Assembly: GCA_022614965.1 (NCBI GenBank)
Contig: JAKEHO010000008.1
Location: forward strand, 1 to 64,000
Direction of reading: 5' to 3'
DNA from: Gammaproteobacteria bacterium
Lineage (GTDB): Bacteria > Pseudomonadota > Gammaproteobacteria > JAKEHO01
DNA length: 64,000 bases
Translations under genes and position numbers: made by a program
Shown here: positions 18,546-29,033 of the stretch, piece after piece
How the letters are laid out: each line of letters begins with the position of its first letter
Position numbering within the stretch: position 1 is the first letter of the stretch
Notes under the pieces: model-generated
The model's database searches: none
The model's input: only the letters and a program-made list of their open reading frames with translations
What the model was told of the DNA's origin: nothing

Positions 18546-19787
18546 TTAGCTTAGTCGTTTAAAGACGAGTGTGCTGTTTGTACCCCCGAAGCCAAAGGAG
18601 TTTGACAGGACGATGTCGATCTTCATCTGCCGCGCCTCATTTGGGACATAATCCAGATCGCAATCCGGATCGGGTGTGAACAGATTGATGGTGGGCGGTG
18701 CAACTTGATCCCGGATTGATAGCAGCGCAAATACGGCTTCGACCCCTCCGGCTGCACCGAGGAGATGACCGATCATGGATTTCGTTGAACTCACGGCTAG
18801 CCGGTAGGCATGATTACCAAATACGTTCTTTACAGCCTGGGTCTCGACTCTGTCGCCCACAGGTGTTGAGGTACCGTGCGCATTAATATAGTCCACCTGT
18901 TCAGGGTTTATTCCAGCATCGTTGAGCGCGTTCTGCATGCAGTGAACAGCTCCTTCGCCGTCTTCCGGTGGTGCTGTCACGTGATAAGCATCGCTGCTCA
19001 TGCCGTAGCCGACGAGCTCCCCATAGATTCTGGCACTACGCCGTTTTGCATATTCATACTCCTCTAACACAACGACGCCGGCACCATCACTCAGTACAAA
19101 GCCGTCTCGGTCCTTGTCCCACGGTCGGCTAGCTGTCTGGGGATCATCGTTTCGCTGCGAAAGTGCGCGTGCTGCCGCAAATCCGCTTAATCCAGTCAGC
19201 GATGTGGCCATCTCTGCACCACCGGCGATCATTACGTCCGCGTCTCCATATTTAATCAAACGTGCAGCGTCACCGATGTTATGTGTCCCAGTCGAGCAGG
19301 CACTGACGATGGCGTAGGTCGGTCCCTTAATGCCGCACTTAATAGACAAATTGCCTGAAACCATATTAATAATGTTGCTTGGGACGAAGAATGGCGACAT
19401 CTTTCTTGGACCACTTTTTAGATAAATATTATGCCCATTCTCAATCCCAGGCAGACCACCGATTCCTGAGCCGATGGCAATCCCGATGCGCGTCGCATTT
19501 TCTTCCGTCACTTCGAGACCAGCATCTTCGATAGCTTGAATGCCGGCTGCCATTCCATAATGTATAAACGGATCCATCTTCCTAGCGTCTTTGGCTGGAA
19601 TATATTGGGTAACGTCAAAATTCTTAATCGAACCGCCGAATCGAACAGTAAATTCCGATGTATCGAAATGAGTAATTGGAGCGATTCCGCTTTGACCCGC
19701 TAATATCCCATTCCAGGTGGAATCAACGGTGTTACCCAATGGGGTTACGGCGCCAAGCCCGGTAACCACTACACGTCTTTTCGTCAC
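18546..19787 (-). CDS. fabF: 3-oxoacyl-ACP synthase II
   Basis: [51 protein letters not shown]. Confidence 0.96.
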   Translation of the reverse strand: MTKRRVVVTGLGAVTPLGNTVDSTWNGILAGQSGIAPITHFDTSEFTVRFGGSIKNFDVTQYIPAKDARKMDPFIHYGMAAGIQAIEDAGLEVTEENATRIGIAIGSGIGGLPGIENGHNIYLKSGPRKMSPFFVPSNIINMVSGNLSIKCGIKGPTYAIVSACSTGTHNIGDAARLIKYGDADVMIAGGAEMATSLTGLSGFAAARALSQRNDDPQTASRPWDKDRDGFVLSDGAGVVVLEEYEYAKRRSARIYGELVGYGMSSDAYHVTAPPEDGEGAVHCMQNALNDAGINPEQVDYINAHGTSTPVGDRVETQAVKNVFGNHAYRLAVSSTKSMIGHLLGAAGGVEAVFALLSIRDQVAPPTINLFTPDPDCDLDYVPNEARQMKIDIVLSNSFGFGGTNSTLVFKRLS

Positions 19788-19806
19788 TTCGAAATACCTG
19801 ATTTAC

Positions 19807-19849
19807 ACAAAACAAAAGGCCGCGCCTCATACACACTGAACGCGGCCTT
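19807..19849 (-). terminator. Intrinsic terminator/attenuator between acpP and fabF
   Basis: On minus strand: AAGGCCGCG-(16 nt)-CGCGGCCTT followed by TTGTTTTGTG. Confidence 0.8.
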
Positions 19850-19868
19850 CTGGTGGAATGGTAGGGAG

Positions 19869-20105
19869 TTACTCCAAATTTGCAGTGATGTATTCGATTG
19901 CTTGTTCCACTGTAGTAATCTTTTCAGCCTCTTCATCCGGAATTTCCGTCTTAAATTCTTCTTCCAGAGCCATCACCAACTCGACGGTGTCAAGAGAATC
20001 TGCCCCCAAGTCATCTACGAATGATGCTTCAGTCGTAACTTCTTCCTCCTTAACGCCTAACTGTTCGACAACGATTTTCTTGACGCGTTCTTCCACGCTA
20101 GACAT
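19869..20105 (-). CDS. acpP: Acyl carrier protein
   Basis: [18 protein letters not shown]..., [21 protein letters not shown]. Confidence 0.96.
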   Translation of the reverse strand: MSSVEERVKKIVVEQLGVKEEEVTTEASFVDDLGADSLDTVELVMALEEEFKTEIPDEEAEKITTVEQAIEYITANLE

Positions 20106-20257
20106 GTTGGATAAAGCCTCCCTAACGATGTGCACGCTACACTGCGAGTGTAAGTTTAGTGAAAACACGTTAACTTGCAAGCGACACCATAGGGTACGGA
20201 AACCGCCAATACTATTCAGTTAGTTAAACGATTATTTTAACCAACAATATGATATAG

Positions 20258-21001
20258 CTAACCCATATACATGCCGCCGTTAATGTTCAACACCTCACCA
20301 GTGATGTAGGCAGCGGCGGGCGATGCCAAGAACGCAACGGCGCTCGCAACCTCACTGGCATGCCCTAGCCGACTCAAGGGGATCTGCTGAATAATGGCGT
20401 TACGCTGTGCATCCGAAAGCGCACTGGTCATATCAGTCTCGATAAATCCTGGTGCGACGGCATTGACAGTGATTCCGCGCGATGCGACCTCTCTTGCTAG
20501 CGCCCGGGTCAGCCCGATAATGCCCGCCTTTGCAGCAGCATAGTTCACCTGCCCGGCATTTCCGGCAAGCCCGACAACTGACGAGATGTTAATGATCCGG
20601 CCCGCACGGGCTTTCATCATGCCACGCAAACAAGCCTTACAAAGCCGGTAAATCGAGGTCAAATTAGTATTGATTACCGTGCTCCATTCCTCCTCACTCA
20701 TCCGCACGACGAGATTATCACGCCTGATGCCCGCATTGTTTACGAGGATTGTGGGCATGTGATCCTCGCCAGCCAACGTCTGCATAACAGAAGCAACTGA
20801 CTGGGCGTCAGCCACATCCAGCACCAGAGCCTTGCAAGCGATGCCGTGATCATTGAAGCTCGTATCAATGCTGCGCAGTCCGTTCGCTGAAGTTGCTGTG
20901 CCGATCACGAATGCGCCTTGATGTCCGAGTTCAAGCGCAATGGCCTGACCGATCCCGCGGCTTGCACCTGTGACTAGAGCAATCTGATCCTTCAATATCA
21001 T
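20258..21001 (-). CDS. fabG: 3-oxoacyl-ACP reductase
   Basis: LVTGASRGIGQAIALELG, NNAGIRRDNL, YAAAKAG SDR motifs. Confidence 0.95.
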   Translation of the reverse strand: MILKDQIALVTGASRGIGQAIALELGHQGAFVIGTATSANGLRSIDTSFNDHGIACKALVLDVADAQSVASVMQTLAGEDHMPTILVNNAGIRRDNLVVRMSEEEWSTVINTNLTSIYRLCKACLRGMMKARAGRIINISSVVGLAGNAGQVNYAAAKAGIIGLTRALAREVASRGITVNAVAPGFIETDMTSALSDAQRNAIIQQIPLSRLGHASEVASAVAFLASPAAAYITGEVLNINGGMYMG

Positions 21002-21010
21002 CGTGAGTCG

Positions 21011-21949
21011 CTACGATTCCGCTATATGCATGAGTGCCTGCTCGAGGCTGCCAGGATTGCATAGAGGCAGGCTTTGAATCTGCCGATAAACGCGCTTATT
21101 GAGCCCGGTTAATACCTGACCAGGACCGCATTCAACAAGCCTAGTAACTCCACCGTCCAGCATCTTTTGGATGGTTTCTACCCAATGCACTGGTTGATAT
21201 AGCTGTTCGATCAACGCCTTTGCTATCTCTTCAGGCTTAGAACGGCTCGATGCATCGACATTGTGGATAACAACGATCGAAGGGCTTGCGATTGTCATAT
21301 ATCGAAGCCGGCCAGCAAGCATTTCAGCCGCGCGCCGCATCAGCTCACAATGCGATGGCACGCTGACTGGCAGCATCACAGCTCGTTTAGCCCCGTGCTG
21401 CCGTGCTGCTTGCACAGCGCGTTGAACCGCCCCTCTATGACCTGCTACCACAATCTGTTCAGGGGAATTGAAGTTTGCGGCAGAAACGATCTCGCCTTGT
21501 GCAGCCTCCCGACACAGATCAATCACCTCATCGTCCCTTAGACCCAAGATTGCCGCCATGGCGCCGGCTCCTTCGGGTACTGCATCCTGCATGAAAGCGC
21601 CTCGATCAGCTACGAGGTTTACGGCATCCGTGAATGACACGGCATCAGCGCACACCAGGGCAGTGTATTCGCCCAGACTGTGCCCAGCAATCAAGCCAGG
21701 GACTTGGCCTCCTCTCTCCCGCCATAGGCGCCATAGGGCCACACCCGCCGTCAACATCGCAGGCTGCGTTCTTTCTGTACGGTTCAATTCATCCGCTGGG
21801 CCCTTGGCCACAAGGTCCCATAAGTCGTATCCCAGCGCCTCAGAAGCCTCGGCAAATGTTTTCTTTACCTGGGGATAGTGATTAGCGAAATCGTTTAACA
21901 TGCCAACGGACTGGGAACCCTGTCCGGGGAAGACAAAACCGAGTGCCAT
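21011..21949 (-). CDS. fabD: Malonyl-CoA:ACP transacylase
   Basis: FVFPGQGSQSVGM, GHSLGEYTAL; start chosen at MALGFVF. Confidence 0.95.
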   Translation of the reverse strand: MALGFVFPGQGSQSVGMLNDFANHYPQVKKTFAEASEALGYDLWDLVAKGPADELNRTERTQPAMLTAGVALWRLWRERGGQVPGLIAGHSLGEYTALVCADAVSFTDAVNLVADRGAFMQDAVPEGAGAMAAILGLRDDEVIDLCREAAQGEIVSAANFNSPEQIVVAGHRGAVQRAVQAARQHGAKRAVMLPVSVPSHCELMRRAAEMLAGRLRYMTIASPSIVVIHNVDASSRSKPEEIAKALIEQLYQPVHWVETIQKMLDGGVTRLVECGPGQVLTGLNKRVYRQIQSLPLCNPGSLEQALMHIAES

Positions 21950-21968
21950 GTTCAAGTTGTTCGACGGA

Positions 21969-22937
21969 CTAATAGCGGAGGAGCGTCGAACCCCAGGTGA
22001 AGCCGCCGCCAAATGCCTCAAGCAACACTATTTCACCGCGTTTGATGCGACCGTCTTTTACCGCCGTATCGAGTGCCAGTGGCACGGAGGCAGCGGACGT
22101 ATTTGCATGCTCATCCACAGTCACCACCACACGTTCCATGGGCATGTCGAGCTTCTTGGCTGTAGCGCTAATGATGCGGATGTTAGCCTGATGTGGCACA
22201 AGCCAATCGACGTCCTCTTTTTGCATATTATTTGCCGCCAGCGTCTCATCCACGATACGTCCAAGTGTATTCACGGCTACTTTGAATACTTCATTCCCTT
22301 GCATTTTGATATAGGCACCACCATTCTGGAGACGATCAAATCCTTTGGAAATTCCAGCTGGCACAATCAACAGGTCCTTGTATTGTCCATCAGCATGCAA
22401 ATGAGATGAAATAATGCCGGGTTCATCACTCGCTTCCAGTACCACCGCGCCGGCGCCGTCTCCGAATAAAACGCATGTGTTCCGATCGGTCCAGTCGATG
22501 ATCCGAGATAGGGTCTCAGCACCGACGACCAGGGCGCGGTTAGCGGTACGGCTCTTGACGAACTTGTCGGCGATGTCGAGCGCATAGATAAACCCTGTGC
22601 ATACGGCCTGGAGATCGAATGCGGCACACCCATGGATGCCGAGACGCTGCTGCAGAAGGCATGCTGTGCTTGGAAATACCATGTCGGGTGTGGTTGTGCC
22701 GACCACGATCAGATCGATCTCACCTGCCGTAATACCAGCAGCCTCGAGGGCGCGCCGTGCGGCATGCTCCGCTAGGTCGCACGTCGTTTCGTCCTCAGCT
22801 GCAATGTGGCGTTTACGCACACCTGTTCGCATTGAGATCCATTCGTCACTGGTGTCGACCATCTTTTCTAGATCAGCATTGGTCAGTACGCGCTCTGGAA
22901 GGTAGCTACCAATGCCAGAAATGCGGGAGTATTTCAA
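21969..22937 (-). CDS. fabH: 3-oxoacyl-ACP synthase III
   Basis: [30 protein letters not shown] active Cys, [15 protein letters not shown]. Confidence 0.96.
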   Translation of the reverse strand: MKYSRISGIGSYLPERVLTNADLEKMVDTSDEWISMRTGVRKRHIAAEDETTCDLAEHAARRALEAAGITAGEIDLIVVGTTTPDMVFPSTACLLQQRLGIHGCAAFDLQAVCTGFIYALDIADKFVKSRTANRALVVGAETLSRIIDWTDRNTCVLFGDGAGAVVLEASDEPGIISSHLHADGQYKDLLIVPAGISKGFDRLQNGGAYIKMQGNEVFKVAVNTLGRIVDETLAANNMQKEDVDWLVPHQANIRIISATAKKLDMPMERVVVTVDEHANTSAASVPLALDTAVKDGRIKRGEIVLLEAFGGGFTWGSTLLRY

Positions 22938-23956
22938 ATTGCCTGCCTTTCTGTCAGGAGTGACTCAAGGTGTGAGCTGATTCTCTCGGGGACGTTTTTT
23001 TGGATCTCTATGATCGCCTCTTCAATTGCGTGCGCAAAGGATACCGTGTCTGCGCCGCCATGACTCTTTATTACGATGCCACGCAATCCGAGAAAACTGG
23101 CACCATTGTAACGTCGCGGGTCAGTTTTTTGGCGTAGGGCATTGATGACTCTGTTAGATAAAAGAGCGGCAAGGCGGCTATAGAGTGATCTTTGAAATTC
23201 CTCTTTGGCATAGTGGGCGATCATTTCAGCCACTCCTTCACTGGCCTTGATCGCAACGTTTCCCACGAAGCCATCACAGACAATAACGTCTACTTTGCCT
23301 TTAAAGATATCAGTCCCTTCGACAAATCCGACGTAATTTAAATCACTTTCTGCAAGCAATGCCGCAGCTTCCTTTACCCGGTCACTCCCCTTGATCTCTT
23401 CTTGACCGATATTTAGCAAGGCGACTTTGGGATCCGGGATATTGTCTACTGCACTGGTGAGAGCAGACCCCATGACGGCAAATTGAAATAGCTGCTCTGC
23501 GGTTGAATCGACATTTGCGCCAAGATCGAGCAGATGGGTGTGTCCATTAATCGCTGGCATCGTTGTACAGATCGCCGGCCGATCAATTCCAGGTAACGTT
23601 TTCAGTACGAATCGGGCAGTTGCCATCAGTGCTCCGGTATTCCCAGCGCTGACACATGCATGTGCGACTCTATCGCGGACTAGGTCGATCGCTACTCGCA
23701 TAGAAGAATCTTTTTTGCTTCTAAGCGCCTGTGAAGGCAGATCATTCATTTGCACACGTTGAGAAGCATGATGAACAATGAGTCGTTCATCTTCGCTTGC
23801 GCCGTGATCGCGTAGAGTTTGCCGTAGAACGTCCTCGTGGCCGACGAGGATTAACTGCAGATCATCGTGCTTTTTTAGCGTATCCAATGCTGCAGGAATT
23901 ACGGCTGAAGGGCCATGGTCCCCGCTCATTGCATCTAAGGCGATTGATAGTCTCAA
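22934..23956 (-). CDS. plsX: Phosphate acyltransferase
   Basis: [30 protein letters not shown]. Confidence 0.95.
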   Translation of the reverse strand: MRLSIALDAMSGDHGPSAVIPAALDTLKKHDDLQLILVGHEDVLRQTLRDHGASEDERLIVHHASQRVQMNDLPSQALRSKKDSSMRVAIDLVRDRVAHACVSAGNTGALMATARFVLKTLPGIDRPAICTTMPAINGHTHLLDLGANVDSTAEQLFQFAVMGSALTSAVDNIPDPKVALLNIGQEEIKGSDRVKEAAALLAESDLNYVGFVEGTDIFKGKVDVIVCDGFVGNVAIKASEGVAEMIAHYAKEEFQRSLYSRLAALLSNRVINALRQKTDPRRYNGASFLGLRGIVIKSHGGADTVSFAHAIEEAIIEIQKNVPERISSHLESLLTERQAI

Positions 23957-24289
23957 GGTGCGTCTCTGATTGACTAGGAATATATAAAAGCGAGCGCTTT
24001 AGAATACGGGTATCTCGCTTTTGTGGAAAGACAGGTTTTGCGCATTACACCATGTTCAAGTAGCGGCTTACGTAAGCTTACGCCGCTATACCCCAACTGA
24101 TGAAACGTTCCTATGCGCACAATCGACTGACAACCCCTGTCGCAATCAACGTCGGGTCGCCACGAGAAAAAAGGCGAATATTGTGGTTGCGCACTAAAGG
24201 AGCGCCTCGAAGCTCCTCGAAGCTCGTAACAGCACTAATCGATCCAGTTTGTAGCGCTAACTTAGTTTTTACTTCTGTTGTATCAAATA

Positions 24290-24475
24290 TTAATCGGACT
24301 CGGGCGGAGTATCGACTACCTTGCGTCCGCGGTAATAGCCGTCGGGGCTGACATGGTGACGTATATGAACCTCACCTGTTGTGGGTTCGGTACTGAAAGT
24401 GGGCGGTGTCAATGCATCGTGCGAGCGACGCATTCCACGTTTAGAAGGTGTCTTACGTGATTTTTGGACAGCCAT
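24290..24475 (-). CDS. rpmF: 50S ribosomal protein L32
   Basis: [22 protein letters not shown], upstream of plsX. Confidence 0.95.
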   Translation of the reverse strand: MAVQKSRKTPSKRGMRRSHDALTPPTFSTEPTTGEVHIRHHVSPDGYYRGRKVVDTPPESD

Positions 24476-24492
24476 CGGTTTTTGATCTCCTG

Positions 24493-25020
24493 TTAATTAC
24501 TGCATTTACCATGCTTCAAAGCTGATAACGCAGCAAATGGATAAGAACGACCAGGTACTTTCTCGTTCTGTAACGTCTTAGTCCCTGGACATACTTCCGT
24601 AACATGTAATGGCGAGATAGGTAACGCCAGCATCAATTCGTCCTCAATAATCTCCGCCAAGAACAAAGGCCCATCCATTGCGATAAGGGGTTCATAGAGC
24701 GGCGGTAACTTTGCCGCCTCGTCAGCGCCAGAAACAATTCCCAATCTGACGCTACCTTTGATTGGCAGTTGCATGGGCTCCAGGCAGCGCTGACATACGA
24801 CCTGTAAAGTAGCTGTCAGCTGACCGGTTAAGCAAAATATCCCTTCGGGATCCCGGCCAAATTCGAACCTGAACTCGACCTCACCTTCATCGCTGTAAAG
24901 GCTTGGTCTCAGACGCTTCATCTGCACGAGGTCAATACGCCCAACTAGCGTGTCCCCAAGCCCCGCAAGCTGCAACGGGTCAATCGTTACCGGCAGGCGG
25001 TACACGTCCGGCATAGACAC
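24493..25020 (-). CDS. yceD: YceD/DUF177 family protein
   Basis: [21 protein letters not shown]; directly upstream of rpmF. Confidence 0.88.
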   Translation of the reverse strand: MSMPDVYRLPVTIDPLQLAGLGDTLVGRIDLVQMKRLRPSLYSDEGEVEFRFEFGRDPEGIFCLTGQLTATLQVVCQRCLEPMQLPIKGSVRLGIVSGADEAAKLPPLYEPLIAMDGPLFLAEIIEDELMLALPISPLHVTEVCPGTKTLQNEKVPGRSYPFAALSALKHGKCSN

Positions 25021-25181
25021 GCCATATTATAGTGCGCGCGGTATTCTGTCAAAAACCATAACGCTACCAAGGGCTTAAGAATTGCCCCCGTATTGACTCG
25101 TGGGGTAAAACCTCGCTTTAGTCGCCAAGTTGCGGGGCTAACGCCTACACCATTCATCACATTCGGGTAGACTCACCGCTT

Positions 25182-25784
25182 ATGGGCAGTACACAAAACG
25201 ATAGCGGGCCGCAATTGATCTTGGCCTCTATGTCGCCACACAAGATGGCACTCGTCGCGCGCTTGGGATTATCCTTTGAGACCTTTGATCCGGCAATCGA
25301 CGAGTCCACACAGGCGGGTGAGTCGCCCGAACATCTGGTAATAAGGTTGGCCGAAGCGAAGGCAAGAGTACAGACAGCAGCCTATCCTCGAGCGCTTATT
25401 GTCGGCTCGGATCAAATCGCTCTGGTGGGTACCGAGATTTTGGGTAAACCCGGCTCCCCTGGACGGGCAAGACAACAGCTCAGGAAGGCCAGCGGACAAC
25501 GGGTGGATTTCTTGGCCGGCTTGTGTCTATTGAATACGGCTTCGGACCGGGTTCAGATTGACAGTGTACGCTACACCATCTACTTTCGTGATCTTACGGA
25601 CGATCAGATCGATCGCTATGTGGCACTAGAACAACCCTACAACTGTGCAGGGAGTATTAAGTCGGAAAGCTTAGGTATCGCCTTGTTTGCGAGGATGGAA
25701 GGTGATGATCCAACGACCGTTTTAGGATTACCTCTGATTCGGCTCGTAGCGATGCTCGCGAATGAGGGGATCTACGTTCCATAA
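25182..25784 (+). CDS. Maf-like nucleoside triphosphate pyrophosphatase
   Basis: LILASMSPHKMALVARLGLSFE, LIVGSDQIALVG. Confidence 0.92.
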   Translation: MGSTQNDSGPQLILASMSPHKMALVARLGLSFETFDPAIDESTQAGESPEHLVIRLAEAKARVQTAAYPRALIVGSDQIALVGTEILGKPGSPGRARQQLRKASGQRVDFLAGLCLLNTASDRVQIDSVRYTIYFRDLTDDQIDRYVALEQPYNCAGSIKSESLGIALFARMEGDDPTTVLGLPLIRLVAMLANEGIYVP

Positions 25785-25821
25785 CGATGCGATATAATGA
25801 CGCGCACCCGTGACGGTATCC

Positions 25822-26802
25822 CTAGTTGAATTGGAGCCTTGCGCTAAGCTTTTCTGCCAAGACAACACCTAAGTGTCTGGCAAAACGATCGAAGTAGTTC
25901 TCTTTTGGCGTGAAGTCGACGATCTCTTCGGCACCGATTACCTCCCTCGCGACATAACTCGCGCCGCCCAATGCGTCAGCCAACCCTAGCTCAAGACTCT
26001 GTTCTCCTGTCCACACGAGTCCGCTGAAGATCTCCTGATCATCTTTCAGCCGATCACCCCTCCCCTTTTTGACGACCTCGACAAACTGGCTCTGAATATC
26101 GTCCAGCATTGCTTGGACGTGCCGCACATCCTCCGCCTGTAGCGGGGAGAACGGGTCTAGAAAGCCCTTATGTGCTCCTGCCGTGATTAGTCGTCGTTCG
26201 ATACCAATCTTTTGCATCGCACCGACATAACCGAAGCCATCCATAAGAACCCCAATGGAACCAACGATGCTCGCCTTATTAACGAATATTTTATCTGCTG
26301 CCACGGCGATGTAATAACCGCCGGACGCGCATGTGTCAGTTATTACCGCGTAAAGCGGAATTTCGGGATGAATCTTGCGCAAGCGTTCAATCTCATCGTT
26401 AACGTAGCCTGCCTGTACTGGGCTGCCCCCCGGACTGTTAATCCGTAAGATGACACCAGCAGTTTCTGTATCGTCAAACGCGGCGCGAAGTCCACGAACA
26501 ACATTGTCAGCGCTCGCTTGGCCGTCTTCAGCGATGATCCCGTCTACTGCAACGAGAGCGGTATGTTTGCCCTTACCTAACTTAGTTTGACCCAATTCCT
26601 CCGGCAGATACACCAACAGCAGTGCAAATAAATAGATGAACAACACAGCCTTGAAAAAGATGCCCCAGCGGCGCGCGCGCCGCTGTTCCTCGAGGCCCGC
26701 CATCGCGATGCGGGTGATCAGATCACGCTCCCAGTTTACGTGTACTGACTGATCGGCGGATCCGGAGGACGTTTGTTGATCCTTTTGGTTCGTTTCCGTC
26801 AC
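25822..26802 (-). CDS. Signal peptide peptidase SppA-like S49 protease
   Basis: RINSPGGSPVQAGYVNDEI, TDTCASGGYYIAVAADKIFVNKASIVGSIGV. Confidence 0.92.
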   Translation of the reverse strand: MTETNQKDQQTSSGSADQSVHVNWERDLITRIAMAGLEEQRRARRWGIFFKAVLFIYLFALLLVYLPEELGQTKLGKGKHTALVAVDGIIAEDGQASADNVVRGLRAAFDDTETAGVILRINSPGGSPVQAGYVNDEIERLRKIHPEIPLYAVITDTCASGGYYIAVAADKIFVNKASIVGSIGVLMDGFGYVGAMQKIGIERRLITAGAHKGFLDPFSPLQAEDVRHVQAMLDDIQSQFVEVVKKGRGDRLKDDQEIFSGLVWTGEQSLELGLADALGGASYVAREVIGAEEIVDFTPKENYFDRFARHLGVVLAEKLSARLQFN

Positions 26803-26847
26803 ATGCCTCGTGCCAGGGATCTTAACCCCACAGTTTCTGTGATCTGG

Positions 26848-27519
26848 TTATTCAGTTTCGGTCTGTTTTAACCACCTGGGTAGATGGCTGATGCAATGCA
26901 AATAGCCTAAAGGCTTATATTTTAGCAAATGTTCGGGCTGCTGTACGCCGTAGCTGACGGCTAGACACATGGTGCCGGCGTTATTTGCCATCTGCAGGTC
27001 GTATTCGCTATCACCAATAACCAGAGTATCTTGGCGATCTACCCCCAGTTGATCCATGATGTCTTCAAGCATTTGGGGATGCGGTTTTGAGTACGCTTCG
27101 TCGGCACATCGTGATGCATGGAACAATGGGCCTACCCCGGTTTCGTCAAAGGCGCGGTTCAGACCGCGTCGGCTTTTACCGGTTGCAACAGCCAAGAGAT
27201 AACCTGCGATATGCAGTATACGGAGCGTTGCTTTGACGCCAGGAAAGAGGGGCGTTGAAATGCCATTCGCGCGGAGAAAATGATCATGATAGCGTATTGC
27301 CAATTGGTGGCGGATAGGCGTCCCCACGTCCGGATAAAGGCCGTAAATTGCCTCGTCCAGACCCAATCCGATGACATTGCGCACCTGGTCGTTAGTTCGC
27401 GGTGAAAGACCCAATTCCGCAATGGCTGTTCGCATGGCAGAGACAATGCGCATCTCAGAGTCCATAAGGGTGCCATCCCAATCAAATACCAGGAGACGAT
27501 AGTTGTGGCTACTGCACAT
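26848..27519 (-). CDS. HAD-family hydrolase (phosphoglycolate phosphatase-like)
   Basis: LLVFDWDGTLMDSE, ATGKSRRGL, VIGDSEYDLQMANNAG. Confidence 0.9.
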   Translation of the reverse strand: MCSSHNYRLLVFDWDGTLMDSEMRIVSAMRTAIAELGLSPRTNDQVRNVIGLGLDEAIYGLYPDVGTPIRHQLAIRYHDHFLRANGISTPLFPGVKATLRILHIAGYLLAVATGKSRRGLNRAFDETGVGPLFHASRCADEAYSKPHPQMLEDIMDQLGVDRQDTLVIGDSEYDLQMANNAGTMCLAVSYGVQQPEHLLKYKPLGYLHCISHLPRWLKQTETE

Positions 27520-28474
27520 GTTGTAGTTTTACCAATAAACCAGAAAGGTCTTGCGGCAACGGGGCCTCGACATCAACGGGATCGCCCCATGGAAGCTTGA
27601 AGCGTAGTCTGCTCGCATGTAGGAACATACGTTTTAACCCGTAACCCCGCACCTTGCGATTGAACTCGCGAGCGCCATATTTTTCATCGCCTGCTACAGG
27701 GTGCGCAATCAGCGCAGCGTGAACTCGGATCTGATGTGTCCTCCCGGTCGCAAGGTTGATTTCTACCAGAGTCATATCGGGATATCGCTTTTTTGGCACA
27801 AACACGCTAATTGCCAATTTTCCGTCTCGTCGTACTTCTACCATGCGCTCACCTGAGCGTTGGACGTTCTTACGCAACGTTCCCGTCACTTTTCTTTTTC
27901 CGCCGCTCCAGTGACCGCCAAGCAGTGCGAGGTACCGCTTATCGATCTCAGCGTCACGCAGCATCTTGTGTAGTTGGCGAAGTGTCTCTCGGTCTTTGGC
28001 AATGATTAGGCAACCTGATGTGTGCCTATCCAGACGATGTACTAATTCTAAACGTGTCGATTTGGGCCGCGCCGCCCGCAGTGTCTCAATAAGGCCGAAC
28101 TTTAGGCCACTACCCCCATGAACAGCGATGCCCGCCGGCTTGTTGAGGATGAGAACGCGCTCATCTTCCAAAACGATACTGCATTCGATCTGGCGACGAA
28201 GTTCCTCAGGAGCTTGGCATTGCGGCTCACGCACACGGGTAAGCACGGGTGGTATACGCACGACGTCACCTGCCTTGAGGCGATAGCTTTGCTGCACCCT
28301 GGACCGATTAACACGTACCTCCCCTTTTCTAAGCATGCGGTAGATACGGTTCCTCGGCAGGCCTTTAAGTTCACTGGCCAGCACATTGTCAATGCGCCGG
28401 CCGGCGTGGTTATTACCGACGGTAAGGTAGCGTACGCTGGTTTTATTGGGACCCAAGCTGCCCCTCACAGACAC
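27509..28474 (-). CDS. rluC: 23S rRNA pseudouridine synthase
   Basis: S4 domain plus LVHRLDRHTSGCLIIAK, GRTHQIRVHAA; divergent from rne. Confidence 0.92.
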   Translation of the reverse strand: MSVRGSLGPNKTSVRYLTVGNNHAGRRIDNVLASELKGLPRNRIYRMLRKGEVRVNRSRVQQSYRLKAGDVVRIPPVLTRVREPQCQAPEELRRQIECSIVLEDERVLILNKPAGIAVHGGSGLKFGLIETLRAARPKSTRLELVHRLDRHTSGCLIIAKDRETLRQLHKMLRDAEIDKRYLALLGGHWSGGKRKVTGTLRKNVQRSGERMVEVRRDGKLAISVFVPKKRYPDMTLVEINLATGRTHQIRVHAALIAHPVAGDEKYGAREFNRKVRGYGLKRMFLHASRLRFKLPWGDPVDVEAPLPQDLSGLLVKLQHVQ

Positions 28475-28483
28475 CCTCTACGG

Positions 28484-28512
28484 TTGTCGTAACCTCTTAA
28501 GACTGTTATATT
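28484..28512 (+). promoter_or_regulatory. Putative sigma70 promoter for rne
   Basis: TTGTCG-17 nt-TATATT in the rluC/rne divergent region. Confidence 0.55.
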
Positions 28513-29033
28513 ATCCACAGATTTCCAGGGCGTTTCCCTGAAATCTTTAACAGGTAAGCGAATGGCATATGTGCCGCGCACTGTCTGGTCGGTGCCGGTA
28601 GTTGCATCTAAAGGCGACGGCCGAAAGGGGCCATGATCAGTTGGTTTCCCTGCTGTGATGTTAAGCCTTTGCCAGTGCCAGCCGGGCATAAGCATCGTCG
28701 CGTGCATAGGGGTCGGACCAGACGCCCGATTGCGGAAGCCAATTGACGGTGTGCCGACGTGTTGGTCGCCGCAGGGCGTTTGTTTGTTGCGGTGGGTGGG
28801 CAACTGCAGCACGTTGATACGGCGCCCGGTGGCCAATCGCGGCGTCGCGTACTGACGCACGCCGATTAGTTGTAGATACATGGGGTTAAACGTCGCTCAA
28901 CCCTCTTTTAATGAGCGATGAAAAATGCGCTCCCATTAGCCTGAACAATCGGGCGCAGTAGCACGGGGCAGCAAACCCTTGCCGAGTTTCGCGGCCACAG
29001 GACTGTGGTTGAGCGCACGATAGGGATGTAATC

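Noticed and set aside
28465-28881. 138-aa minus-strand ORF in the rne leader
   Set aside because: Overlaps the rluC start and the putative rne promoter, no recognisable domain or RBS; the region is better read as rne 5'UTR.
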